10,125 bases of DNA from Defluviitaleaceae bacterium. Lineage in GTDB: Bacteria; Bacillota; Clostridia; Lachnospirales; WRAX01. The stretch covers positions 1 through 10,125 of the forward strand of contig WQVB01000027.1 of NCBI GenBank assembly GCA_009781815.1, read 5' to 3'. Under the pieces are notes generated by a model. That model was not told the origin of the DNA and searched no databases. It was given only the letters and a program-made list of their open reading frames with translations. The translations under genes and the position numbers were made by a program. Every line of letters starts with the position of its first letter. Position 1 is the stretch's first letter. Positions 1 through 5,830 of the stretch are shown one piece after another.

Positions 1-8
1 GTGTCAAG

Positions 9-29
9 CATCCTGAATCAAGTTCAGGA
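9..29. repeat. Solo palindromic arm (remnant of the dispersed repeat family)
   Basis: The sequence TCCTGAA-tcaag-TTCAGGA (11-29) is a 7-bp perfect stem around a 5-base centre. It has the same plan and the same CCTGA stem type as the arms at 1111-1145 and 9356-9380. No partner arm is found nearby, although TCGATGACGAC follows at 37-47, so this looks like a decayed or truncated copy. Confidence 0.5.
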
Positions 30-78
30 CAGGCTCGATGACGACTAGGAGAGTTGAGAGGTGCTTCGCTACAAGCAT

Positions 79-148
79 ATTACGGGCTTGACCCGCAATC
101 TATATGGGTTTATGTATCCCTTATTAGATTGCGGGTCAAGCCCGCAAT
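79..148. repeat. Paired-palindrome element, GCGGG type
   Basis: Arms 79-101 and 126-148 are inverted copies of 23 bases with one mismatch (A at 82 where the partner implies G), separated by 24 bases. Each arm is also a hairpin by itself, of the form TTGCGGG-nnnnn-CCCGCAA with a CTTGA centre. The element ends about 30 bases before the Nudix promoter, so it lies outside that transcript. It could act as a terminator or as an insulating structure for whatever lies to the left. No coding capacity is seen. Confidence 0.85.
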
Positions 149-178
149 GACTTTCTTGAACTCTTTTAAAAATAGGGC

Positions 179-207
179 TTGAAAAATCCTTAGAAAAAAG
201 GTATAAT
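179..207 (+). promoter_or_regulatory. Sigma-A-type promoter for the Nudix operon
   Basis: The -35 box TTGAAA (179-184) and the -10 box TATAAT (202-207) are separated by exactly 17 bases. The -10 is perfect and the -35 has five of six consensus bases. The predicted start of transcription is near 213-215, giving a leader of about 54 bases before the ATG at 268. No operator palindrome overlaps it. Confidence 0.85.
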
Positions 208-267
208 AGCTTTATGGTAATTTATTGGAAATCCAAAAACAGATAAGCGTTAAAGAGGGACAACAAC

Positions 268-729
268 ATGCTAGAAACTGTAAGCTGTGGAGGAGTGGTG
301 ATATACAAAGGTAAGGTATTGCTTCTATACAAAAGTCAAAACAAAAAATATGCTGGCTGGGTGCTGCCTAAAGGCACAATGGAAGAAGGCGAAACCTTTG
401 CCCAAACAGCCGCAAGAGAGGTCTTTGAAGAGGCCAGCGTAACTGCCAAAGTTTTAAGCTATCTTGGTAGCACTCACTATTCTTTCAAAGTCTGTGAAGG
501 TATTGTGAACAAAACGGTTCATTGGCATTTGATGTATGCAAATTCATATCAGTTTAAACCCCAAAGGGAAGAGTTTTTTGCCGATGGGGGCTATTATAAG
601 AAGCATGAGGCCTTTCACCTTCTAAAATACAACGACGAAAGGCAAATGCTCTTAAGGGCTTTTGATGAATATGACGCAATACAAAAAAAGCAACCCCGCC
701 CCGCTAAAACAATTAAAAATATGAAATAA
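268..729 (+). CDS. Nudix hydrolase
   Basis: This 153-aa protein is a single Nudix domain of usual length. The Nudix box spans residues 36-58: G36, E42, then R50-E51-V-F-E54-E55, the residues that bind the divalent metal. The box normally ends in Gly-hydrophobic, but here it is Ser57-Val58, a mild deviation. The upstream WVLPKG segment (31-36) is typical of the family. Nudix enzymes hydrolyse nucleoside diphosphates linked to another moiety; the substrate cannot be read from the sequence. The start is the ATG at 268, with AGAGGGA (254-260) 7 bases upstream and a strong promoter at 179-207. The C-terminus (about 139-153) is Lys/Pro-rich and probably disordered. It is followed 27 bases later by a small membrane protein gene, likely in the same transcript. 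The family call is firm and the substrate is unknown. Confidence 0.93.
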   Translation: MLETVSCGGVVIYKGKVLLLYKSQNKKYAGWVLPKGTMEEGETFAQTAAREVFEEASVTAKVLSYLGSTHYSFKVCEGIVNKTVHWHLMYANSYQFKPQREEFFADGGYYKKHEAFHLLKYNDERQMLLRAFDEYDAIQKKQPRPAKTIKNMK

Positions 730-756
730 AAACTAAGAGAAGAGAGGCGTTATTTT

Positions 757-1044
757 ATGAACATGAAAAAAATGAAAAAGTACATTAAAAATCATAACCC
801 AGTTAAGAAGTTTTACAAAGGCAAAAAATGCTGGTACAAAAACCCTATAGTTGTTATAGGCATTATCGTGCTTTCTGCCGCTATTTTAGCTACCCTTGTT
901 ATCGGCCTTGTAAAATGGTTTAAGAGGGATGAAGAGCTTTTAGAAGATGATTGGATGCTAGATGACGAAGATGACGACCTTTTCTTCTTCCCAGAAGATG
1001 GCGATGACGCTTTTGAAATGGAAGACGAAGAAGGCGACGAATAA
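757..1044 (+). CDS. Small single-pass membrane protein with acidic tail
   Basis: This 95-aa protein has three clear zones. Residues 1-29 are very basic, with 11 lysines. Residues 31-52 form one hydrophobic segment (IVVIGIIVLSAAILATLVIG and following). Residues 58-95 are strongly acidic, with runs of Asp/Glu around an LFFFPE patch. The charge pattern suggests the N-terminus is inside and the acidic tail outside the membrane. The start ATG at 757 has GAGAGG (742-747) 9 bases upstream; the next ATG, two codons later, is less well placed. It probably shares the Nudix promoter, as no other promoter is seen in the 27-base gap. The family is not recognised and no enzyme motif is present. The acidic tail could be low-complexity sequence that binds cations or basic partners, but that is inference. 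Confidence 0.8.
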   Translation: MNMKKMKKYIKNHNPVKKFYKGKKCWYKNPIVVIGIIVLSAAILATLVIGLVKWFKRDEELLEDDWMLDDEDDDLFFFPEDGDDAFEMEDEEGDE

Positions 1045-1103
1045 TTAAAAAACAAATGTGAGCTTGTAAAGGGTTCATATTTTTAGGGAGTGGATAACTG
1101 CGT

Positions 1104-1210
1104 CCATCTTCATCCTGAATCCTTGTCAAGGCTTGATTCAGGATCCCCTTACTTCCTATATAATTCGGGAAGAAAGGGGATTGCGGGTCAAGCCCGCAAT
1201 GACGAGATGG
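1104..1210. repeat. Chimeric paired-palindrome element
   Basis: The outer ends CCATCT (1104-1109) and AGATGG (1205-1210), and the inner ends CCCCTT (1145-1150) and AAGGGG (1174-1179), are inverted matches, so the two arms form one element. The palindromes inside the arms differ. The left arm is the CCTGAAT...ATTCAGG type, with its centre enlarged by a CCTTGTCAAGG insert. The right arm is the TTGCGGG...CCCGCAA type. The element fills most of the gap between the small membrane protein and the lipoprotein and could end the upstream transcript as a large hairpin. No T-run follows it. Confidence 0.8.
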
Positions 1211-1254
1211 AGGCTATTTGTACACTCCCCATTTTTATTTAAGGGGGATTTAAA

Positions 1255-1977
1255 ATGAAAAGAAAGTTTTTGACCTTAGCTACACTTTTAGCACTCACAT
1301 TGACCCTTGCCGCCTGCGGAGGCAATAATGACTATGACCCGCTGCCCGATATAGACATAAACGATATGATTACATTTACCCCAGAGTTTGCACCTCAAGC
1401 TCCAGACCCAACGCCAACACCGCCACCACCAAGCCCTGAGCCTGCACCACCTGCATCTCAAGGCCACCCTTCTGGCCGCCCGTCTTTTGGCGATACAGTT
1501 GTTTTAGCTATAAACAGCTTTAGCGTGCCGCCAGAGCAACATGGGGATTTGTTTGAGATTACACTAAGCTCTGATATCTCTTTTGTTACCCTTGACAGCT
1601 ACATACCTCAAAACCAATTTAACCGCACCCTCCATGAAGAAACCTATGAGTGGTACAACGAACAAACTGTATTCATCCGCATACCTATCACCCTTACCAA
1701 TATATACTTTGAGGGTGTTGACCAAGCTGGCAGGGTTTTTCACATGCCTACAGTAACCAACCCCGACGGAGAGCGACCCACCAGCGCCGCACAAGGGCGT
1801 GTGCAAACCGCCTTTGGAGACTATGATATTAGCTCCATCAACTATATGGCTCAAGGCGAAACAGTGCACACATACCTGCACCTTAAATATGAAGGTGATG
1901 GAGATTACCTCTTCCACTTCCTAGTGGCAGCCTTCACTGGCAGTCGCTTGCAATTTGGCATTACTGTTGAGAAATAG
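1255..1977 (+). CDS. Proline-rich lipoprotein of unknown function
   Basis: This 240-aa precursor has a type II signal peptide: basic MKRK, a hydrophobic stretch, and lipobox LAAC with Cys21 as the lipidated residue. The mature protein is predicted to be anchored on the outer face of the membrane. Residues 43-73 form a Pro-rich tether (PTPTPPPPSPEPAPP at 52-66) that should hold the rest away from the membrane. Residues 79-240 look like one beta-rich domain starting FGDTVVLAINSFSV. This recalls the DUF4352/telokin-like domains common on Firmicutes lipoproteins, but the match is by impression only. The start is well set: ATG with AGGGGGA (1242-1248) 6 bases upstream. No convincing promoter is visible in 1045-1254. 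Binding or transport roles are possible, but no enzyme motif is seen. Confidence 0.85.
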   Translation: MKRKFLTLATLLALTLTLAACGGNNDYDPLPDIDINDMITFTPEFAPQAPDPTPTPPPPSPEPAPPASQGHPSGRPSFGDTVVLAINSFSVPPEQHGDLFEITLSSDISFVTLDSYIPQNQFNRTLHEETYEWYNEQTVFIRIPITLTNIYFEGVDQAGRVFHMPTVTNPDGERPTSAAQGRVQTAFGDYDISSINYMAQGETVHTYLHLKYEGDGDYLFHFLVAAFTGSRLQFGITVEK

Positions 1978-2044
1978 GCACAGGCTGAATCAAACTATAG
2001 GACAATCATACGTATAGGTTGCTAGCAAAACAAACGTCCCCCAC

Positions 2045-2291
2045 TCGTCATCCTGATCCCTTGGTTGAGCTTGGTTTTAAGCGAAACTTGACTCAGGATC
2101 TATGCATGATAGTGCATATCCAATTAAGCCTACCCTCCTCCAACGTCATCCCAATTCTCATTATAGGGAATGGATTTATCCATTCCGCTATTGGGTCTGC
2201 ACCCCTCTATCCTTCAGCAAGATGGGAGGCGGAATGGATGAATCCATTCCCTACAGGGGTAGATTGGAATGACGTGAGTTCAGGATGACGA
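2045..2291. repeat. Outer paired-palindrome element, interrupted
   Basis: The ends TCGTCATCCTGA (2045-2056) and TTCAGGATGACGA (2279-2291) are inverted matches. The interior at 2089-2142 read on the minus strand (GGAGGAGGG, then TAATT, GCACTATC, CATAGATCCTGAGTCAAG) follows the same order as the spacer and right arm of the element at 9345-9462, so this is a reverse-oriented relative of that copy. Its left arm has a centre enlarged to about 35 bases. Its other arm is broken at about 2143 by the element at 2143-2275 and resumes at about 2275 as TGAGTTCAGGATGACGA. Confidence 0.7.
2143..2275. repeat. Inner inverted-repeat element with GGAATGGAT palindromes
   Basis: The arms 2143-2188 and 2229-2275 are imperfect inverted copies of about 46 bases. 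Outer parts ACGTCATCCCAAT and ATTGGAATGACGT differ at one position. Inner parts 2164-2188 and 2229-2253 match over 25 bases with one mismatch. Each arm contains a perfect 20-base palindrome of the form GGAATGGAT-nn-ATCCATTCC. The element lies within the disrupted arm of the element at 2045-2291. Confidence 0.8.
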
Positions 2292-2347
2292 ATAGGTGGG
2301 TTGAGTATTTTCGGGATGCTTGTGAGGTAAGCTTCATCTATAATACG

Positions 2348-2380
2348 AAACCCCCTAACATTCAAGGTTAGGGGGTTTTT
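2348..2380. terminator. Bidirectional intrinsic terminator
   Basis: A perfect 12-bp stem, AAACCCCCTAAC (2348-2359) with GTTAGGGGGTTT (2367-2378), encloses a 7-base loop and leads into TTTTT (2376-2380) on the plus strand. On the minus strand the hairpin starts a few bases after the stop of the S41-like gene and ends in TTT. It can therefore end both the lipoprotein transcript and the yigZ-to-S41 run. Confidence 0.88.
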
Positions 2381-2383
2381 CCT

Positions 2384-4132
2384 TTAAAATAATGTCTCAA
2401 TAAAACTTCTCGGCACCCATGATGTGCCATCTTCAATAAAACCGCCTACCTCAGGCACAGAAACCAAATGTGGCGTGCCACTTGCGTTTACAATAATAAC
2501 TAGAGAGCGGGCTGCATCCCAGTTTACGCTTGCACCGAAGATGTATGACATTTGACGTAAAGGCACAAACACCTCTCCATCAACATCTTTTTCTAAAGCG
2601 ATTATAGCAAGGGTCGTTTCTAAAGCATCCATGCCGTCCATATTTGCGATATTTGGCACTACGCCAAACTCCTCTATAGAGCGGCCACGGCTGTCTGTTG
2701 TGTAGCCCAAATCCACCCTAACAGCTATGCCTGTTTGCGGCAAGGTTATAAATGTATGTATAGTGCCTGAAGTGCGGCTTGTAGGCTCACCTACAACCGT
2801 GGCAAAGCCCGTCTCAACAGCCATTTGTGCTGCCGCAACAGAAGCAGAGGCAGACCACTCGTCAGTCAACAGCCAAATCCTCCCCTCAAAAGGGAAGCCG
2901 TCTTCGGATGGGGTATACACCGTCTCCCAAACAATTGCATAGTCAAGCAGCCTTAAATCATCTTGGTTAAACATATCCATACCTTGTGAGTTTTGCACAA
3001 ACTCCCTAGCTGGTAAGATGTCGTATAAGTTTGCAAAATTCAAAGACAAGGGATATTCAAAAAGATGATCCGTCAGAAAGCTTGACATAAAAAATTCTAC
3101 ATGCCTAAAATGTAGGTTGTCCGTTATAAGTGGTCTTACAACATTTAGAGGAAAATATGTAGAAAAGCCACCAAGGTTGCCCGTTATGTCTATTATAAGG
3201 TGGTCAAAGCCTTGTATCTCTTCATAAAAAGCCATTAAAGTTTCTGCATCAAGGTCAGGGTCGTTTATAAAGCTATCGATGCGGAGGTAGGCGATGCGGT
3301 CTTCCTCTATGATTTTTGTTGTTACATTATCTTCATAAAAAGTGCCTAAAATACTAAATGGGCTTTCGTATAAATCCCACTCATCAGGGTTTAAGCCATA
3401 GAACCACAAGGTGGCGGGGTTGTTTAAAATTAAATAGTCTGAAGCGATACTATCAAATGTGGAGTAGAACAAGTGGTATATATCAAGGCCAAATGCATCT
3501 ATAATATAGCTCGTAAAGCCTTCTTCGATTTCTTCATCTTCATCAAACTCAGCCTCTAAGGCATGAAAAAACTGCATGGCACTAAACAAATAGTGTTGCA
3601 CCTCTATATCTAGTTGCGGGCTTACGTGGCCTAGCATCTCTATCTCAAAGGTAAGCATGAGTATTAAAGAAAACATATACGCAGCGGCTATGTCAAGGTC
3701 ATCTTCAAGCTCATGGCCCCACCTTTCAGGCATAAGTATAGCTGCCCAGTTGTTTATAGGGGCTTTGTCATATATTGCAAACCACATTATGTCTAAAATA
3801 TCTTCTAAGGTATCGTTAAACACCCTGCCCACAATATTCTGCTGAGGGAAGACTTCTAATAGATACCATTCAAAATACTCAAAATCATCCAAAGCAATCT
3901 CTCTAGCTTCTTCGGTTAAAAATATTAAATTTTGCGTATTTGCAAACATTTCGGCAAGCATTGCCTCTAGCTCTGCAACCAAATCTAGAAATTCTTCTTG
4001 GGTCATTTCTTCAGATATAGGTGCTGCTGTCTGGATTTGTTGTGCTTGTGCCACAAAAGGCATAGACACCATCATAACAAGAGCTAAAGCACCTGCCGTT
4101 AAAGTTTTTGCTAGTTTTTTGAATTTTGTCAT
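2384..4132 (-). CDS. Secreted S41-peptidase-like protein with C-terminal stalk domain
   Basis: This 582-aa protein starts at the ATG at 4132, not the in-frame TTG at 4150, because GGGAGGA (4142-4148) is 9 bases before that ATG. Residues 1-30 form a signal peptide ending AQA|QQ. Residues about 35-230 are helical and acidic with no recognised domain. Residues about 275-500 resemble the tail-specific protease (S41) fold: AYLRIDSFI, then DHLIIDITGNLGG, then WSASASVAAAQ with Ser429 at the family's nucleophile position, then VVGEPT. In Prc/CtpA enzymes a Lys lies 25 residues after the Ser; here that position is Thr454, so the Ser-Lys dyad is absent. No PDZ domain is evident. Residues about 515-582 (VFVPLRQMSYIFGASVNWD and following) match the copper amine oxidase N-terminal/stalk type (PF07833) common on clostridial secreted proteins. 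It may be an S41 enzyme with another catalytic arrangement or an inactive relative. It is translationally coupled to yebC and ends at the terminator at 2348-2380. Confidence 0.82.
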   Translation of the reverse strand: MTKFKKLAKTLTAGALALVMMVSMPFVAQAQQIQTAAPISEEMTQEEFLDLVAELEAMLAEMFANTQNLIFLTEEAREIALDDFEYFEWYLLEVFPQQNIVGRVFNDTLEDILDIMWFAIYDKAPINNWAAILMPERWGHELEDDLDIAAAYMFSLILMLTFEIEMLGHVSPQLDIEVQHYLFSAMQFFHALEAEFDEDEEIEEGFTSYIIDAFGLDIYHLFYSTFDSIASDYLILNNPATLWFYGLNPDEWDLYESPFSILGTFYEDNVTTKIIEEDRIAYLRIDSFINDPDLDAETLMAFYEEIQGFDHLIIDITGNLGGFSTYFPLNVVRPLITDNLHFRHVEFFMSSFLTDHLFEYPLSLNFANLYDILPAREFVQNSQGMDMFNQDDLRLLDYAIVWETVYTPSEDGFPFEGRIWLLTDEWSASASVAAAQMAVETGFATVVGEPTSRTSGTIHTFITLPQTGIAVRVDLGYTTDSRGRSIEEFGVVPNIANMDGMDALETTLAIIALEKDVDGEVFVPLRQMSYIFGASVNWDAARSLVIIVNASGTPHLVSVPEVGGFIEDGTSWVPRSFIETLF

Positions 4133-4137
4133 TTGTT

Positions 4138-4863
4138 TTATTCCTCCCAATTGTGGTATACATCTTGCACATCGTCATCTTCTTCCAAAAGTGCTAGGGT
4201 TTTGTTCATGCCTTTGATGTGGTTAGGGTCCGTCAGCTTTGTATACATTTTTGGCTTCATGATAACCTCCGCCTCAAACACCTCTATATTGGCCTGTTGC
4301 AAAGCCTCAAGCACTGCGTCAAAGTCTGAAGGGTCTGTGGTTATTTCATAGCCTTCTTCTTCTGCTGCAAAATCACTTGCACCTGCCTCCAAAGCCATCA
4401 TCATCAAATCCTCTTCAGTTATGACATCGCTTTTAAGCACGATTATTTGACCGATATTGTCAAACTGAAAGGACACCGAGCCGCTAACGCCCATGTTGCC
4501 CTCCCCTTTGTTAAAGGCAGAGCGTACATTAGCAACGGTACGGGTTTTGTTGTCGGTTAGGGCTTCTACATACACAGCCACCCCACCTGGGCCAAAGCCC
4601 TCATACACAACGTTTTCAAAGGTTACGCCACCTTTATCGCCTGCTGCTTTTTTTATAGCACGGTCGATATTGTCGTTAGGCATGTTGTTTGCCTTGGCCT
4701 TGCGTATAGTGTCTTTAAGGCGTGGGTTTGAAGAAGGGTCTGGCCCGCCAAGGCTAACAGCCACCGCAAGCTCTTTGCCAAATTTAGTAAAAATCTTTGC
4801 CCTTTTTGCATCCATCTTCTCTTTTTTATGTTTGATATTCGCAAACTTAGAATGACCTGCCAT
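4138..4863 (-). CDS. yebC: YebC/TACO1-family protein
   Basis: This 241-aa protein is full length for the family (about 240-250). The hallmark N-terminus MAGHSKFANIKHKKEKMDAK is present, as are FTKFGKEL, NPRLKDTIRKAKANNMPNDN and VVYEGFGPGGVAVYVEALTDN, all in the expected order. The ATG at 4863 has AAGGAGAG (4871-4878) at good spacing. YebC proteins were long listed as transcriptional regulators (PmpR). Recent work on bacterial and mitochondrial members supports a ribosome-associated role that relieves stalling on proline-rich stretches. Which role applies here cannot be read from the sequence. The upstream leucine-rich-repeat ORF ends 37 bases before it and the S41-like gene begins 5 bases after its stop, so co-transcription is likely. 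A short weak hairpin (about 4893-4912) lies upstream but has no T-run. Confidence 0.96.
   Translation of the reverse strand: MAGHSKFANIKHKKEKMDAKRAKIFTKFGKELAVAVSLGGPDPSSNPRLKDTIRKAKANNMPNDNIDRAIKKAAGDKGGVTFENVVYEGFGPGGVAVYVEALTDNKTRTVANVRSAFNKGEGNMGVSGSVSFQFDNIGQIIVLKSDVITEEDLMMMALEAGASDFAAEEEGYEITTDPSDFDAVLEALQQANIEVFEAEVIMKPKMYTKLTDPNHIKGMNKTLALLEEDDDVQDVYHNWEE
4142..4148 (-). promoter_or_regulatory. Shine-Dalgarno of the S41-like gene, inside yebC
   Basis: GGGAGGA on the minus strand overlaps the last codons of yebC. The yebC stop (4138-4140) falls in the 9-base spacer before the ATG at 4130-4132. This fixes the start six codons after the TTG at 4150 and suggests that ribosomes finishing yebC reinitiate on the next gene. 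Confidence 0.8.
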
Positions 4864-4900
4864 TTTTAAACTCTCCTTTTATGTGATGTTAACCTTGCTA

Positions 4901-5386
4901 TTATTTGATAGCATCATCTATGTTGTAGTCCCAAATCACCTCATGGTAATTATCACAAAGAGGCGATGTTGTTGTTTTATTCCATTTTTCGTTCCAGCCT
5001 GCGGGCTTTTGTGTGTGCCCTATAACCTTAATGCTTATAGCGTCAACCCGAGAGAAAATATCGCTTCCGATTTTACTCACATTTTTCGGAATGATAATTT
5101 CCTCTAATCCACTACTTGCGAAGGCAAACTTACCAATTTCATATAGGCTCTCTGGCAGGGTTACTTTTTTTAATTTGGCACAGCCACTAAAGGCAGAATC
5201 ACGTATTACTCTAACCCCTTGGGGGATTTCAACCGACGATAGCTTTCTAAGATTCTCAAATCCCCTATAATCTATTTCATCTACAGGTTTGCCGTTATAT
5301 TCAGCAGGAATGGAGATTGTTGAAGCCGTGAAAAAACCACGACAAGCACCAACCTTATAAGATTCACCCTTGTCTTCAAAGGTCAA
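4901..5386 (-). CDS. BspA-type leucine-rich-repeat protein, start uncertain
   Basis: The 161 residues counted from a TTG at 5386 contain about four LRR_5 (BspA-type) repeats of about 23 residues: SISIP...GFENLRKL, SSVEIPQGVRVIRDSAFSGC, KKVTLPESLYEIGKFAF and EEIIIPKNVSKIGSDIF. They are followed by the usual closing motif KPAGWNEKW...EVIWDY (127-154). The C-terminus therefore looks complete. Such domains mediate binding; no signal peptide is seen. The start is a problem. The frame has no ATG anywhere and the TTG has no Shine-Dalgarno. The frame is open back to 5455, reading TKGFPTRLIEILERVPNDK in continuity with the repeats. This extension overlaps the end of the upstream gene (5419-5817) in the -1 frame, where an A6 run lies. 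It may be the second half of a longer protein made by frameshift, or split by a mutation. Confidence 0.75.
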   Translation of the reverse strand: MTFEDKGESYKVGACRGFFTASTISIPAEYNGKPVDEIDYRGFENLRKLSSVEIPQGVRVIRDSAFSGCAKLKKVTLPESLYEIGKFAFASSGLEEIIIPKNVSKIGSDIFSRVDAISIKVIGHTQKPAGWNEKWNKTTTSPLCDNYHEVIWDYNIDDAIK

Positions 5387-5418
5387 TTTATCATTTGGAA
5401 CACGCTCAAGTATCTCAA

Positions 5419-5817
5419 TTAAACGAGTTGGAAAGCCTTTTGTTTTTTGTATGAATTATAAATATGCACCAGCATATAAGCCCTATTATCATCAGGCTCA
5501 TCACTCATAACTGTATCAACAGCTTTGTTGGTAACTTCTTCAAGAGAAGATAAAACATCTTCGTATCCATCCATTTCACTTATTATATATTGCAACAAAA
5601 TGTGAATAGCCACAGAATACCCTACATAAGGGTTATTATAAGAGCTTTTTAGGTTGGGATAATCCTCCCAGTTATCATTTTGTATAATATCCGCTAGTAG
5701 AAAAACAAGCTCTTTCGATTCTGCAAAATCTTTTAGTTTGTCGCCTTGTTTTTTAGAATCGAGCCAATGAAGGTAACGGCTCATCTTTTTGCCAAGTTGC
5801 TCTATCATCTTCTCCAT
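5419..5817 (-). CDS. Unrecognised 132-aa protein
   Basis: The start is the ATG at 5817, set by GGGAGG (5824-5829) 6 bases upstream; an in-frame TTG further up at 5859 would run into yigZ without its own site. The protein is soluble, acidic and probably helical, with no signal peptide or membrane segment. Visible features include SRYLHWLDSKKQGDKL near the N-terminus and MSDEPDDNRAYMLVHIYNSY near the C-terminus. No family is recognised. It follows yigZ by 13 bases, so it is likely co-transcribed. Its last 12 codons overlap the open extension of the leucine-rich-repeat frame. A -1 shift at the A6 run (5443-5448) would join the two into one protein of about 305 residues, making this the N-terminal domain of an LRR protein. 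Confidence 0.75.
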   Translation of the reverse strand: MEKMIEQLGKKMSRYLHWLDSKKQGDKLKDFAESKELVFLLADIIQNDNWEDYPNLKSSYNNPYVGYSVAIHILLQYIISEMDGYEDVLSSLEEVTNKAVDTVMSDEPDDNRAYMLVHIYNSYKKQKAFQLV

Positions 5818-5823
5818 TTCAAA

Positions 5824-5829
5824 CCTCCC
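5824..5829 (-). promoter_or_regulatory. Shine-Dalgarno fixing the start at 5817
   Basis: GGGAGG on the minus strand lies just past the yigZ stop (5831-5833) and 6 bases before ATG 5817. It selects the 132-aa form over a 146-aa form beginning inside yigZ. Confidence 0.8.
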
Positions 5830-5830
5830 T

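Larger units (their letters stand above)
1978..2383. other. Gene-free interval of nested repeats and a terminator
   Basis: These 406 bases separate the convergent lipoprotein and S41-like genes. An open frame of 89 codons (2019-2288, +) lies wholly inside the repeats, has no Shine-Dalgarno and is not believed to be a gene. Content: a short unexplained stretch (1978-2044), nested palindromic elements (2045-2291), about 55 bases without recognisable signal, then a terminator hairpin (2348-2380). Confidence 0.8.

Noticed and set aside
813..1129. Minus-strand frames opposite the small acidic membrane protein
   Set aside because: The serine-rich translation is the antisense of Asp/Glu codons; the plus-strand gene has the proper start signals.
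2019..2288. Open frame of 89 codons on the plus strand
   Set aside because: It lies entirely inside palindromic repeats, lacks a Shine-Dalgarno, and its translation simply reads the repeat arms, for example the two GGAATGGAT palindromes.
4148..4150. TTG start for the S41-like protein, six codons upstream
   Set aside because: It lies inside the yebC coding end and overlaps the Shine-Dalgarno that serves the ATG at 4132.
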